A DNA stretch of 64,000 nucleotides from Cladocopium goreaui (Eukaryota; Sar; Dinophyceae; Suessiales; Symbiodiniaceae), in NCBI GenBank assembly GCA_947184155.2, contig CAMXCT020000917.1:72501-136500 (forward strand). Reading direction: 5' to 3'. Shown here in pieces: positions 42,650 to 53,954 of this stretch. A program made the position numbers and the translations under genes. The first letter of the stretch is position 1. Each line of letters opens with the position of its first letter. The notes under the pieces are model-generated. The model had not been told where the DNA came from. It ran no database searches and saw nothing but the letters and a program-made list of their open reading frames with translations.

Positions 42650-42761
42650 GTCGGCCGGATTTCGTCCCAAACAAATTCCACGCGCCTCGCGCAATCAGCG
42701 AGTCAAAGATGTCATAGACCTTGCTTCCCACGGTGTAAGAGGCTTGGAGAATGGCCAACTC
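42650..42761 (-). CDS. Candidate exon, unknown protein
   Basis: The minus-strand frame is ELAILQASYTVGSKVYDI followed by FDSLIARGAWNLFGTKS. The acceptor is TGTGAGAG and the 3' border is uncertain. The helical pattern is vaguely like a helical-repeat protein, but no family is assigned. Confidence 0.5.
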
Positions 42762-43045
42762 CTCTCACAAAACCATGGCATTTGTGTAATATGTCTTCAA
42801 CTGATGCAAACTTAAACTCGAAATGATTGGGAGACTTCCCACAAATTTGTCTTGGATCTTTGGTGGGGTTTCCAACTCTCACAAGAATCAGCCATTGGCT
42901 CGTTGAAATGTCCGCATTCTCCCTGGATGAACAATGACAATGAGTATTTCTGGTCAAACTTTCGGTTTTAGCTGAGGGAAAATCCATGAAAATCCCTACT
43001 TTTCCTAGAGAAAATCCAATTTTTTAACGTCAAACTACATCGAAC

Positions 43046-43170
43046 TCCCAGTTGTTCCAGAGAAAGCACAAGTGTCAGGCCAATCCCGCAGATTTTGAGC
43101 TCGCTGAATCCCCATGTTTGCTGGTTGAAGTCACACTTTTGTTGGCCCTAACCTTCCAAGCAGCTCGCTC
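43046..43170. other. Coding-like patch, strand ambiguous
   Basis: The plus frame ANPADFELAESPCLLVE followed by VTLLLALTFQAARS has acceptor GTGTCAG and donor GTAGCC. The minus frame NMGIQRAQNLRDWPDT is also plausible. Confidence 0.4.
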
Positions 43171-43961
43171 AGGTAGCCTGATTTTTGACCAACTACCAGG
43201 AATTCAGGCTGCAAAAACCCCACAAACTGCTTACCCCAATGAGAAATATGGCAATTGAACATCCAAAAAAAAACTCAATGGAGGTACTATCAACAATAGT
43301 AGCTCGGAAAATCAACTGTAGCTGGAAAATTTTCCAGGCCATATTTTGGACTGATTACTCTACTTCGGCTACTTGGATCGAAAGTGGGATGTTGGGATGA
43401 TGAAAATCCAGGGAGCCCCAGCTGTCTCTCGCCCCATAAAGTCATTGCGTTGGCTCAGCACACCCGCAGGCCTCAGAAGTCAACTTGGGCGGAAAGCTGC
43501 AGCCGCTGCACTTTTGAATCCCCAATAGTGGGATTTAATCAACAAAAGCAGGGAGTTTTTACAAAAGAAAGATGGGGATTGTTAACCAACAAAATTGTGA
43601 TTGTTAAGAAATTTTACCCAATAAAAAAAATGTGACGTTTACAAAAAAAAGGAAATAACACAAAAATGTGTGTAATTAAAAAAAATATTTATATATACGT
43701 ATATTCAGGCTGAAATCTTATCAAAATTAAGCTGAAATAGAGCTAATCCAAACAACAAACATTCAAATTTCTGACCAAAAACAGGTGTGCAAAAAAATAG
43801 ACATTCACATGGTCAAGTGGATTTGATTCCTCCAGCTCCTGCCAGACCTAACAAAGAACCAAACTGCCTACGCAGGTGCAGGGTTAGTCCATGTCTCATT
43901 GAAGCATCGCCCAGGCCGCCGGACGAAAAAATGGGTGAAACGATGACAAGTTGTATGCAAC

Positions 43962-44005
43962 CAGGACAACTTCTCTGGAACCGCGCCAACTTCGATGAAA
44001 CTGCG
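43962..44005 (-). CDS. Candidate 44-bp exon
   Basis: The minus-strand frame RSFIEVGAVPEKLS has acceptor TATCCACAG and donor GTTGCA. Confidence 0.45.
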
Positions 44006-44612
44006 CTGTGGATAAACCACTGTTACACCGGTATATGCCCAATGTCCAACATCCAATTGGTGATGTTTAAAACAACATGAAACGACATGAAACAACTGGA
44101 TAAACAGGACATCCAAACCAAGCCCTGAAGGGGTTCTTAGATGATGATCTTGAGAAACTTATAAGGCCTCTTTCCTAAGGGATCTCGGCTCGACCAAGGT
44201 GCTTGTGCAGGATGTAAGTGCAGAAAGCGCGGACAGCAAAGTAGGCCTGTCATTGTTTTGACTCAACTTGTCAACGCACCGATCTCTCACCAATTTTCGG
44301 TAAAGAACCAATACAACCAATGATATCAGCACCATCCCTAATTTTGTTGGATTGTTTTGCCTATCTGTTTGGTTAAATCGTCGTTTTGCTGCTGAAAATC
44401 CTTTATTGCTTCATACACTGACGTTGATTGGTTCAATCCCAATGTCGGCAGCTTCCGCAATTTGGCGTTTCAAGTATGTTCAAATACCAGGTGTTGATGT
44501 TTGAATAATCTGAAAAATGTCTTGAAATATGTTCAATCTGGAGGGCGTTCTGTTTGATGGTAAACCCTTCGTTGTCGACAATTGTAACAATATGTTCAAT
44601 CATCTTCAAATA

Positions 44613-44746
44613 TACCCTCGAGGCCCTCTGGTAAACTAACATGGCTATTGAAAATGGCCGTTTATAGTGGATTTACATGGATTTACCCATTAAAAATGGT
44701 GATTTTCCATAGTTATGTAAACGTTTACCAGGTTTTCCAGAGGGTA
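44613..44746. mobile_element. MITE family A copy with duplicated ends
   Basis: TACCCTCGAGGCCCTCTGGT at the left and ACCAGGTTTTCCAGAGGGTA at the right look like small end duplications. Confidence 0.85.
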
Positions 44747-45350
44747 TGTTCAAATACCATGTGTTTGAATCATCTTAAACCATCCAGGCCCAGCCCATCC
44801 CAGCCCGGCTGCCCGGCTGCCTGATGTGCGGCGACGCCCACCGTCACCAGGACCGCCCGGCGCATTGATGCGACATGTGATGCTTCTGTAAGTCATAAGA
44901 GGGATAAGTGGCGATAACTGGGGACAACTGGGGATAACTGGCTGATTATAGTTCAATGGGGTCTTAGTATGGTCTTAGGTTGTGGTTGGGAAGCCAGGTG
45001 TACAAAATAGGGGATAAAGCCACAATTCGGGTGGCCCATGAAAAACCAGGGTAATTGATCATTTGTGGAATGGTGGTGCAAGCCCTGTCTACTCATTGTA
45101 CTGGACTTGTGGTGCAGAGTTCAGTGTCCCATACATTTTCCGAAAAGAATTGCCCCACCAATATGTCAAGTATTTCACTTTTTCCTTACTATACAGACAT
45201 GTTGCTGGCATCTTCTGGTTATTTTCAAATCACATCATGCTATCTCTGGATCTTAGGGATATGATGCTAAGATATGCTAAGCCTGCCATGTTGTGTTGGA
45301 CCTTGTCCCATCAAAACATACGTATACAGCTTTTGAGATATGCTTAGATA

Positions 45351-45617
45351 TGCAATAGAACAGGCTGTGCAAATGCAAAGTCTGAAAAACGCTACACTGT
45401 CCGTTTTGGCCGCTTGTGGATGATGGAAAATGCTGCTAAAATTTCCCAAGAACTCCACCCCAAGCCAGCTATGAGGCTAAAAGAACTGGCTGAGAATTTG
45501 CAAAAACTAGATCCAAAGAAAAAATATTCCAAGTTTTTAGACATAGTTTCACTCCGCGCACACTGGCGACTCCGTGAACGCGATTGTCGAAGGTGCCCGC
45601 CTCCTGATTGCGATTAA
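45351..45617 (+). CDS. Plus-strand coding fragment, possible transposon remnant
   Basis: This frame is open for 88 codons with very strong protein texture: NRTGCANAKSEKRYTVRFG, RLWMMENAAKISQEL, RLKELAENLQKLDPKKKY and a Cys/Pro-rich end (RRCPPPDC) before TAA. It runs against the prevailing minus-strand exons and has no ATG near its start. It may be an exon of a plus-strand gene or a transposon relic. I do not recognise the family. Confidence 0.55.
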   Translation, partial: CNRTGCANAKSEKRYTVRFGRLWMMENAAKISQELHPKPAMRLKELAENLQKLDPKKKYSKFLDIVSLRAHWRLRERDCRRCPPPDCD

Positions 45618-45717
45618 CATGTTCAGATGTCCGGCTACAAAGGGAATTGCTGCAGTAGCCATCGGAAGTTCTCAAACATATGTCTGCCCAAAACTGAGGA
45701 ACTGACGATCCTCCAAG

Positions 45718-45800
45718 TATAGTTTATATATATAATTTTACATATATATATATATATAATTATACATAATTATATATAATTATATATATATACACATTCA
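45718..45800. repeat. (AT)n-rich tract
   Basis: This is a TATATATA/ATAATTATA low-complexity run. Confidence 0.9.
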
Positions 45801-45839
45801 TAATTAATTAATCATTCAGACATATAAGTGGAATTCCAA

Positions 45840-46000
45840 AAGTCGTCTGTGTGGTCCAAGGATCGCTTCAAGCTCCGGGGCATGCCGGGGCACCGGACCG
45901 TTTTGAGACCCCAGGCCCGTTCCACGTGGTGAGCCAGGGCGCATTCGTAGGTGACCTCGTTCGCTGGAATCCAACTGGGATATGTCAATGGCAGGTAAAG
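45840..46000 (-). CDS. Candidate exon, unknown protein
   Basis: The minus-strand frame includes LYLPLTYPSWIPANEV, TYECALAHHVERAWGL, KTVRCPGMPRSLK and RSLDHTDDFW. The acceptor is TATGCCCAG and the 3' border is unclear. The plus strand is also open (GPFHVVSQGAFVGDLVRW, donor GTAAAG), so the strand is not certain. Confidence 0.5.
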
Positions 46001-46036
46001 CTGGGCATAGAAAATCCTCAATTTTTCAACATCAAT

Positions 46037-46150
46037 CCCATATTAGCTCACCATGGTGCTGGTATATAAAAACCTACAAAACTGGGCCATTTATTTATGG
46101 GGTAAATGGTGGGATTCCTAAAATTCAGCACCATGGTGAGCATTAATGGG
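46037..46150. mobile_element. MITE family E copy
   Basis: CCCATATTAGCTCACCATGG is matched by CCATGGTGAGCATTAATGGG. Confidence 0.9.
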
Positions 46151-46232
46151 AATCATCATAAATCAAGATTCTCCATTGCATTCCTCAGTTTATGATCATT
46201 CGGATCATCATTCAGAATTTTCAGATTTTCCA

Positions 46233-46316
46233 TCCCATATGCTCCATGTATAGTATATTTACCTACAAAACTGGGCCATTTATAGGATAAATGGTGGGAT
46301 TCATATTCCATACATT
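46233..46316. mobile_element. MITE family E fragment
   Basis: It shares ACCTACAAAACTGGGCCATT and ATGGTGGGATTCATATTCCA with the neighbouring copy. Confidence 0.75.
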
Positions 46317-46394
46317 TCCATACATTTATAGCATATGTCCATTTTTTGGATGTTTCTCGGATCAAAAAAAAACCTCAGTTTCGCCGATGTTCAC

Positions 46395-46480
46395 CATCTC
46401 CTTGGAGAGCGACGTAGAAAAGCTCTCCATCAGGATGAGGTTTTGTAGCTGGCGTGCTTCAAGCCAAGCCATTGCAACAA
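46395..46480 (-). CDS. Candidate exon, unknown protein
   Basis: The minus-strand frame FVAMAWLEARQLQNLIL followed by MESFSTSLSKEM ends at donor GAGATG^GTGAAC. Confidence 0.5.
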
Positions 46481-46554
46481 AGCAGTGGTCATAGAGTGAT
46501 CCCAAATATCATTGAAAAGGCACAAATGATGTATCTATACATATATAATCTCTG

Positions 46555-46705
46555 ATATAATCATATGTATATATATATATATATTGTAGTTATATAATTT
46601 CATCGTATATGATTTATAATTTTATAATGGATGACAATGCAAATATAATATGTATATGATTCTGTATGATATACGTATACATATTTATATATATATATCA
46701 TGAAT
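46555..46705. repeat. AT-rich tract
   Basis: ATATATAT runs alternate with TGTATATGATT words. Confidence 0.85.
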
Positions 46706-46720
46706 AGTTAGAATTATATA

Positions 46721-46818
46721 TACCCTCTGGTTATGACTAACATAGCCATGGAAAATCACCATTTTTTCTATGGACCATTTTCCATGGCTACGGCTATGCA
46801 ACAAATAAGCAAAGGGTA
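46721..46818. mobile_element. MITE family A copy
   Basis: The left end TACCCTCTGGTTATGAC is intact. The right end is decayed (AATAAGCAAAGGGTA). Confidence 0.8.
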
Positions 46819-46842
46819 GATCATTGTTACATTGTGATACAC

Positions 46843-46900
46843 CAGCGCCTTCCGCATCCACATCACGCCACTTTCCCAAGGCATCACTCGAGCGGGTCAC
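46843..46900 (-). CDS. Candidate 58-bp exon
   Basis: The minus-strand frame VTRSSDALGKWRDVDAEGA has acceptor AGCTGCAG and donor GTGTAT. Confidence 0.5.
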
Positions 46901-47593
46901 CTGCAGCTATCAATGGAGCGTTTCATGTGACAATCCATGGGAAAATAACGAGAAAATCAAGCGAACATGACATATTCCCTATCAAAAAAACACACATGCT
47001 TCTCAAGATATAGACCATCATCTATCTCTAGAATGGGATATTTGAGGATCTGTTCAGAGGACCTAATTGTGTTTTTCGCGGAAACAAAAAGCATCCTGCA
47101 AATGTACCTTGATCCTTCAACCGAATCTCTACACCTGAGCCTGACACCACTCAACAGAGAAGGTCGGAATTCAATATGTCAACTCTGTGCCACATATGTT
47201 TTCACTATTTTTTTAAGAAAGGGAACCCGTTAAAAGGTTTCACCGAAAAATTTGGTTGACTCGTCTCAGAGATTTCCAAGGTGTCCAGCTATGTACAGTG
47301 CATGATTGGACAGAATTGGACACCGAGGACTCCGAAGAATCAACGATTACAAAGATGATTTTCAACGATTCATGATTGAGATAATTTGTACCACCACCAA
47401 TAAATCCTACAAACTACACAGTCGTCAAAATGCAACAAGATATGCTGGAGTTGCTGGAGAAAGAGAAGAAATGTTGTTTCGCAGGATGCCATGGAACGTG
47501 ACTCAGTGACGCCACACAGGTCACATGTCCAGGTGCCAACACACATACCTCTCACGTCACATAGACACAAAATGTGCTGATGGAGGTCCATAT

Positions 47594-47710
47594 TATCCTC
47601 TGGTTATGACTAACATAGCCATGGAAAATCCCTTATAAATGGAGGTTTTAATGGGAGAATCATCTATAAATGGACCATTTTCCATGGCTATGTTAAATAA
47701 CCAGAGGGTA
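47594..47710. mobile_element. MITE family A copy
   Basis: TATCCTCTGGTTATGAC is matched by AAATAACCAGAGGGTA. Confidence 0.9.
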
Positions 47711-47754
47711 ATGATGGTATGTCTCAAAATTGAGTAGACTGATTTTCCGTGATT

Positions 47755-47900
47755 TATCATCAAGTTCCCTGGCTGCAACAGATTGGGATCAATCCGAATT
47801 TTTGTTGCATCAAGTTGGTGTGCAAGTGCAAGAGAAAATCTGATAACTTTGCAGAACCAAGAACGGACTTTATTCTGAACGTCAATGCGCCCCACCCCAA
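47755..47900 (-). CDS. Candidate exon(s), unknown protein
   Basis: The minus-strand frame is open over VGVGRIDVQNKVRSWFCK, VIRFSLALAHQLDATK and IRIDPNLLQPG. The borders are uncertain; an acceptor CACTTGCAG is possible. Confidence 0.45.
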
Positions 47901-48024
47901 CTGCAAGTGCAGTACGAGCAGACGAATGAGCAAAAAGCAGGTAAGCTTTTTGCGCTCCTAGAGGCGCGGAAACCCAGTTTTTCACTGGTTAGGTTGATAT
48001 AGACTGCAAAAGATTGGTTCCTAC

Positions 48025-48132
48025 GGAAAGTATCGACCCAATCGGTTTCCAGTGGCCGAAAATGTGTTGTAAATCGCCTGGACAACCTGGAAGGGCGGCT
48101 TCAAGTCGCGCCAGAAGCGGAAGCGCGCCGCC
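48025..48132 (-). CDS. Candidate 108-bp exon
   Basis: The minus-strand frame AARFRFWRDLKPPFQVV followed by QAIYNTFSATGNRLGRYF has acceptor CCTGTCAG and donor GTAGGA. Basic and aromatic residues dominate. A second frame (GALPLLARLEAALPG) is open. Confidence 0.5.
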
Positions 48133-48636
48133 CTGACAGGGTTTTTTTGGGATAGGGAAATCCCATGGAAAAATCTGGATGTTTTTGTTTGGTGGATGGT
48201 GGTGGTCGGCTTTTGACATAGCCTCCATGACCCCTTTATTGGGTCCTTTATTGGGTTTATTGGTGTTTAACAATGATTGATTAACCACATTTAACCACCA
48301 TTGTTCACCATTCTCGCCACTAATCATCATGATTAACCATCATCAACCACTATTAGTGGTTAACCATTTATTCATCACCCATTTGTTAACCATTGTTACT
48401 TACTGGTGCGTTTTACGTAGGGTTGCTGGATGGGTTGCTGGGGGTTGCTGGGATGATGACATTACATATTATTACTATAGTGATTATGGATCATTCCCGA
48501 AAATTCCCTGCGTTCGCACCAGTAAGTTGGTGCATGGTAATGATAGTACCGAATTTCGTAGCGAATGTCTTTCCATGATTTCTGTTGAAGTGATTTAATC
48601 TGATTTATACACTTGAAGATCTAACTGAAGACTTAC

Positions 48637-48740
48637 CACCAGGAAAAACCACTGAGTCACCGAGCCCTGAGCGCAACGCGATGGGCACGTTCTGAGCGAC
48701 GAGGGGAAGATGGCAAGATTTATTTGAGTCACCCCGGGGG
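48637..48740 (-). CDS. Candidate exon with consensus donor
   Basis: The minus-strand frame HLPLVAQNVPIALRSG followed by LGDSVVFPG ends at CTGGTG^GTAAGT, the best 5' splice site seen in the window. Confidence 0.55.
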
Positions 48741-48831
48741 TTTGTCGTCATGATCGATGGTTTCTGGTTTGCTTTTCCAGAGAAATTGCTGGGGAATTCA
48801 CCTGGTACATACCACATCATACCATATAGTC

Positions 48832-48953
48832 TGGGTAAATTATCATGTTTCACTGACCTGAATCTTAAGGCCATAAAAGGGGATGATTTCCCATATAAAA
48901 ACCATGATTTCCAGGGTTCGGGAGAACAGTGAGGTCGTGATGAATTTTACCCA
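48832..48953. mobile_element. MITE family C copy
   Basis: TGGGTAAATTATCATGTTTC through GTGATGAATTTTACCCAG, with CTGACCTGAATCTTAAGGCC inside. Confidence 0.85.
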
Positions 48954-49649
48954 GATATAGTGGTTCCGGTAAATTGCCGTGCCATCATTTGCCATCCAAT
49001 GCTGCTTTCATTGTGGAGTGTGTATTACACATCATACATAAACCCTTAGGGAAATGAGGGGGAGCCTGATTACAGCTTTTTCATATGGGCATAGCAACCC
49101 ATATAGGCAAACACCAAAACGGGTTGTGATGGATGTCATCCAGTATTCATAATATGGAAAGCCATAGGTTTTGACCCATGCCGCATGCCCATTTTTGAAA
49201 TGTTGAGGCCTTCCCAAAAAAGATCCCAGTTCAGTTAGAGGGTAATCAATCCGAAGTAAATTGCAGTCTCAGTCTGGGGGATAGTCTAATGGACTACATA
49301 GTCGAAACTTTGGGGGAAGCGATCCTTTTGACAAACCCACATGTTTGGGAAGTACCAACTTCTTTGGACAGAACGCCACAAAGAAACCATGAAACCTACA
49401 GGAAAGAAATTCTTAGACCCCACACGCCCCGTTGCAACAACCCCTGGCAGACTGGAACACCTCTCTTGTTGAAGACGCGAATGGCGGTGAAAACCCTGGT
49501 TTTCAGTGGTGATAGCAATACCATAGCTGTTGTTATGTTCATTTCTATTATCATTTTTTAGGGCTTTTCATTGACAAATTTAACATGGCATGGCTCACGG
49601 CTCACTGGGGTTCATCCCTGTTTAATAATTTTTTCAGCTTGTTACATCA

Positions 49650-49805
49650 TTCGTTCTCCCTTTTCTTATGGGGCTTTTTATGTTCATCTCCCTGTTTCCA
49701 TTGATCTTCATCCCAAGGTTCAGGTTGCCAGGCCCGTGTTCTCCCTTTTCTTATGGGGCTTTTTATGTTTCCATTGATCTTCATCCCAAGGTCCCCCATT
49801 TTTTT
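49650..49805. repeat. 86-bp direct duplication
   Basis: CTCCCTTTTCTTATGGGGCT begins at about 49655 and 49741. The copies differ by a small deletion and diverge after CATCCCAAGGT. Confidence 0.9.
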
Positions 49806-49880
49806 CAGGTCCGGCCTTCGGATCCAGGAATTCACCCACCTGGTGATCCAGCAGCTGTGAGGTCAGGGTGTTTCCATGAC

Positions 49881-49987
49881 TACCCTCTGGTAATGACTAA
49901 CATAGCTATTGAAAATGACCATTTATAGTGGATTTTCCCATTAAAAATGGTGATGTTCCATAGTTATGTTAGTTTACCAGAGGGTAT
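49881..49987. mobile_element. MITE family A copy
   Basis: TACCCTCTGGTAATGACTA is matched by AGTTTACCAGAGGGTA. A family E element abuts it. Confidence 0.9.
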
Positions 49988-49989
49988 CC

Positions 49990-50097
49990 CCAATATGCGA
50001 ACCATGTATAATATATATTTACCTACAAAACTGGGCGATAAAAATGGGGGACATGTTGGTAAACAAATATTCCAGCACCATGGAGCAGGCATATGGG
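49990..50097. mobile_element. MITE family E copy
   Basis: It carries ACCTACAAAACTGGGCGAT and ATTCCAGCACCATGGAGCAG and starts next to the family A element. Confidence 0.75.
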
Positions 50098-50458
50098 TAT
50101 GGGATGAACATATACAGAAAATGGTGTTAATCAACATATATAGATAGCGATGCAAAATGATCAAAATGGACCTTGATAGATGATTAACATATTATGGAAA
50201 AATGATGGATGCAAAGCCTGGACCTTGATAGATGATGAATATATTGATAAAAATGATGATTGTCCTATTCAAAATGCTGCGAGAAATGGAGTTTACTTTA
50301 GGATAGCCGTCGATTCCTGGGGACGTGCTATGGGTTGGTAGTTTTGAGCCGCATCACTTCACCATCCGTGTCTGATGTCAGATGGCGCCACTCAAAAAGT
50401 CCGGATGCATCCTGTCTAAAGCGGTTCAAGAGTTTGGTTCACTTGCTTCTGTCTAAAG

Positions 50459-50568
50459 ATATGGGGATGGGTCAAAACCTATTATTACCATATTTGTGGC
50501 AATCAACATCCATTAGCCAGCTATTTTAGGTACCGTTTGGGTCCCAGGGTTTTGACTCATAGCCATAT
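50459..50568. mobile_element. MITE family D copy
   Basis: ATATGGGGATGGGTCAAAACC through GGGTTTTGACTCATAGCCATAT. Confidence 0.8.
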
Positions 50569-50569
50569 A

Positions 50570-50615
50570 ATAATAACTATAATAATAATAATTAATAATA
50601 ATAACAATAATAATA
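50570..50615. repeat. (AAT)n microsatellite
   Basis: AATAATAATTAATAATAATAAC-type repeats directly follow the MITE. Confidence 0.85.
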
Positions 50616-50795
50616 TAGAGTATGTAAAAATCCTCTGGTTCATCAGGATGTTCCCTCTTAACTGGCTATAAAGTGGGGGTTAAACGGTTAAACCCCACGA
50701 TGTCCAAAGCCACTTCGGTTTTCAAGGCCACTGCGGACCACACCCAGCTCCAGAACTTCGGGAAAAGAAATGACACCAAAATCTGAAGTGTTAAG

Positions 50796-50913
50796 ATATG
50801 GGTATGGACCATGGATCAATACCTATTAATACCATATATAGGGGGATGAACATCCATTTACCAGCTATTTTGATGTTCACCAGGGGTACCAGGGTTTTGA
50901 CCCACTGCCATAT
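50796..50913. mobile_element. MITE family D copy
   Basis: GATATGGGTATGGACC through GGTTTTGACCCACTGCCATAT. Confidence 0.8.
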
Positions 50914-50989
50914 GACAATTTCAGACAAATAGCCTATATTTCAGGTGAACATGTTTAATTGTTGAGATCTCCTCAGTCCATGTCTTTAC

Positions 50990-51050
50990 TGATTTTGATG
51001 GCGTCCCAGCCGCCTCCTTTCGTTGTGGATGATTTTCCTGAGTCGCTTTG
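50990..51050 (-). CDS. Candidate 61-bp exon
   Basis: The minus-strand frame KRLRKIIHNERRRLGRHQ has acceptor GGGCCGAG and donor CA^GTAAAG. It is highly basic. A second frame (SKATQENHPQRKEAAGTP) is also open. Confidence 0.45.
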
Positions 51051-51432
51051 CTCGGCCCGATGCTCGGCCCGATGCTCCAACAAAGAAATGGTGGCCATTT
51101 AAGGACCGAGACTCCTGAGACTCCTGAGCCTCCGACGTCTCGTTGGATGTGGTAGTAAGTCCACGTGATCAAGTGTTCCAACCTGGGCGCCGGGGTGAAA
51201 AAAGCCTCACTTAAAAGAATCACCCACAGCTATGGCTACTTCAAAGCGTTCAAAAAAATCATGTACTCAGCATGGTGAGCCCAATAACCATGCCTAAATT
51301 CCAATTCGGAATTCTTAGGAAACCTTGAAACAGACTGGTTTTATCAAAACATCAACACAGGTATCAAATTTGTGTAAACCATGAATCATCATGAATTAAG
51401 TTCTGCTCAGATTGTTCAAATGCATTTTTTTT

Positions 51433-51537
51433 CTGGTTGGCGGTTTTAACCAGAAAAAAAGTCAATGGGGTTGGGATTATCCCATATATTGGAAAATAAA
51501 AGTATATAAAAGTCATGTTTGAAACATCTTTCAACCA
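51433..51537. mobile_element. MITE family B copy
   Basis: The left end is CTGGTTGGCGG. The core GTCAATGGGGTTGGGATTAT is present and the right end is TTTCAACCAG. Confidence 0.8.
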
Positions 51538-51560
51538 GCCAGCTATGATCGCTCCGCGGA

Positions 51561-51646
51561 AAAAAAATCCACGAGTCTCCACGCATGCCCTTCATTCGCA
51601 TCACGGTGTCTTTGCTCCAATTCGGCACCTCACGGCTCCCGGAAAG
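51561..51646 (-). CDS. Candidate exon, unknown protein
   Basis: The minus-strand frame LSGSREVPNWSKDTVMR followed by MKGMRGDSW has acceptor GGGATCAG. Its 3' end lies about 20 bp from the family B element. Confidence 0.5.
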
Positions 51647-51841
51647 CTGATCCCCTTGGGGGTTTGAAAACAGCAATAGCTAGGGATCATCCAGGTGCAT
51701 GCCCAAAGAAATGGCAAAAAACATGGTGTAAAACATGGTGTTTCATATAGCTAACTTGATGAAATCTAAATCTCAAGTTGGCATAAACCACCATAAACCA
51801 CCATGTTTGTTGGTTAAACATGGTTAAATCCACCATTTTCT

Positions 51842-51916
51842 TCATAGGTCACTTGCTCTCTATCGAAGTTTGTCGGGTACTCCGGGGCCGTTGCCAAGCC
51901 ATCAATGAAGTCGCGC
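51842..51916 (-). CDS. Candidate exon, unknown protein
   Basis: The minus-strand frame RDFIDGLATAPEYPTNF followed by DREQVTYEE has acceptor AACCGCAG. The plus strand is open too (LLSIEVCRVLRGRCQAI, donor GTGAG). Confidence 0.45.
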
Positions 51917-52315
51917 CTGCGGTTCCAGCAATCAAAAAGGTGAGATTTCAGGGGATTTAGAAGGGGATTTGGTAGGATTTCATGCGATTTAGTAGGAGTT
52001 CGTGGGCTTGAATGGTATAACTGTATAACCAACAATACGGCACTAATGGATTGAATGGGGTGCCCTATTTTTAGACAATCCCATCTGGTTCAGTGGTTCA
52101 GTACGGATCTTTTTAAGTTTGTGTCATGGGAGCCTTACCCTGTTCACCACCACAGATACATACAAATATATAGGTCATTATAGGTCATCATTTTCAATAG
52201 CTACCTTCTGGTTATTTGTTACATAGCCACGGTATGCAGATGGCTATGTGAAAAATAGATGATATACATTGATATACTATATCTACTTTTTTCGTATTGT
52301 TGATGGCTTTTTTTG

Positions 52316-52960
52316 AGATCGTGGTACTATCCGCCTGTCGCTGGCATCCTCGACAGTCGCATTGCGAAGCTCCTGGGGTTGGGGCCTACTGTGGATGGCT
52401 GCGAAATCCGAATCACCAGGTAATAGGTGGTTTATCCCATTATTTATCCCATGATTTATAGGTTTTCTATGGTTTTCTATGGTTTTCTATGGTTTGCTAT
52501 GGTTTTCTATGGTTTTCTATGGTTTTCTATGGTTTTCTATGGTTTTCTACCATCCCAGGTGGTGCAGGATTTCGCTGGCCCATCCACAGTAGCTGAATCT
52601 AGCCGCTGTTGTATTCTTTTCGGAGGTACTGATAGTACTGGGGGGGTACTGATCCAACTGTTGGCAACCGAATAGAACTGAGACGATCCAAATTCCTGTG
52701 ATCTGTGGTACGTGCTGTACTTCGGCGATCCAACCCCAGAGAAACCCCCAGCTTCAAGAAACACCCACGAAATGTGGCGTCTTGACTGGAACTCTCATCT
52801 GGAGATCCGTAAATTCTGGATTGTTGGGCGGATGTGGAGGAACAGACCCATCCTCATCCGGATGACAACCTTTGAGTACTTCGACATCATTCGACCTGAA
52901 CCTAGTTTTACAACTGGCACAGAGAGCCAGAGGCCTTCTTCTTGAAAAAAAAACTCGCAG
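52316..52960. other. Coding-like patches on both strands
   Basis: 52330-52420 reads WYYPPVAGILDSRIAKLLG on plus (donor GTAATA) and DSDFAAIHSRPQPQELRN on minus. 52559-52633 reads VVQDFAGPSTVAESSR on plus (donor GTACTG) and RLDSATVDGPAKSCTTW on minus. 52737-52945 reads MWRLDWNSHLEIRKFWI on plus and NDVEVLKGCHPDEDGSVP on minus. At least one gene is likely, but the strand cannot be settled by eye. Confidence 0.45.
52461..52550. repeat. 10-bp tandem repeat GGTTTTCTAT, 9 copies
   Basis: Nine contiguous units run here, one with a T-to-G change and the last with T-to-C. It forms a pyrimidine-rich tract just before a CCATCCCAG acceptor on the plus strand. Confidence 0.98.
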
Positions 52961-53419
52961 CATCGGTTAGAAGTGGAGTTTCCACCCATTGTCACAGCTG
53001 GAGAGGGGTCAAAAAATTAACCCTGGTTTTTACATCAAAATCGCACCTTTCGCAGCTCTTGATTCATCCCCCCAAACAATGATCAAACACAAATTAGAAG
53101 TAGATTGCAGAATTACTGTAGACATTTACTAGTATAATTAGATATAATTAGTATAATTGGGAACAAGATTGTAAACCAACTACTTCGAAATCCTTAGAGT
53201 AAATCATACTACTATTACCTTACATACTATTGCCACATTGTTATAACCATATTACATTAGAATTAAACAGTATTCGAAAACACTGTCATCCCCAGCTCTA
53301 CTGGCTGGTCAAGAACAGGATTCCCAGTTCATTAATTAATGATGATAGTCCCCAATTATCCAATTAATATTGGATGAATAACCAAAAAAAACACATCAAC
53401 CCACCGTCATGTATCATCA

Positions 53420-53665
53420 TAAAACAACATAAAACATCATAGAACATCAAAAAATATTAGATAGAACATCATAGAACATCAAAAAACATCATAGAACATC
53501 AAAAATCATCATAGAACATTTAAAAAAAAAAAAACATCAAAAAAAAACACCATAGGGCATAATAGAACATCATAGAACATCAAAAAAAAACATAGGGCAT
53601 AGTGGAACATCATAGAACATCAAAAAACATCATAGAACATCATACAACATCATTGAACATCACAG
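53420..53665. repeat. Degenerate CATCATAGAACATCAAAAAA repeat
   Basis: Units of 10-20 bp (CATCATAGAA, CATCAAAAAA) alternate for about 245 bp. Confidence 0.95.
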
Positions 53666-53716
53666 ACCCTCATAGAACCCTAGAAATCATGATGAAATCG
53701 CTGAAATGCCCCCGTT

Positions 53717-53836
53717 TCAGAACTCAACGACCAGGCGTTGATCACGCGAAATTTCGGCGGGCTGGGTGCATCCCACGTCCACATCACGGTAGGCCGAGCC
53801 CAAGGCTTTCCAGGCACGGTTCGTCGTGCCAGTGGC
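53717..53836 (-). CDS. Candidate exon ending in a stop codon
   Basis: After the acceptor AACCGCCAG the minus strand reads ATGTTNRAWKALGSAYRD, VDVGCTQPAEIS and RDQRLVVEF, then TGA. This may be a terminal exon. Codon texture is strong (GC-rich third positions). A donor GTCGTTG just before the end is an alternative. The family is not recognised. Confidence 0.55.
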   Translation of the reverse strand, partial: ATGTTNRAWKALGSAYRDVDVGCTQPAEISRDQRLVVEF

Positions 53837-53954
53837 CTGGCGGTTCCATCGAATCCGTGGTGGTTCAGCGTCGGCCAGCACCCACCCAATGGGGATGGGT
53901 GTTCAGTCTTGCTTCTTATGGTTCCCGCTGTGGCCTGTGGTGGTGGGGTGTTTG

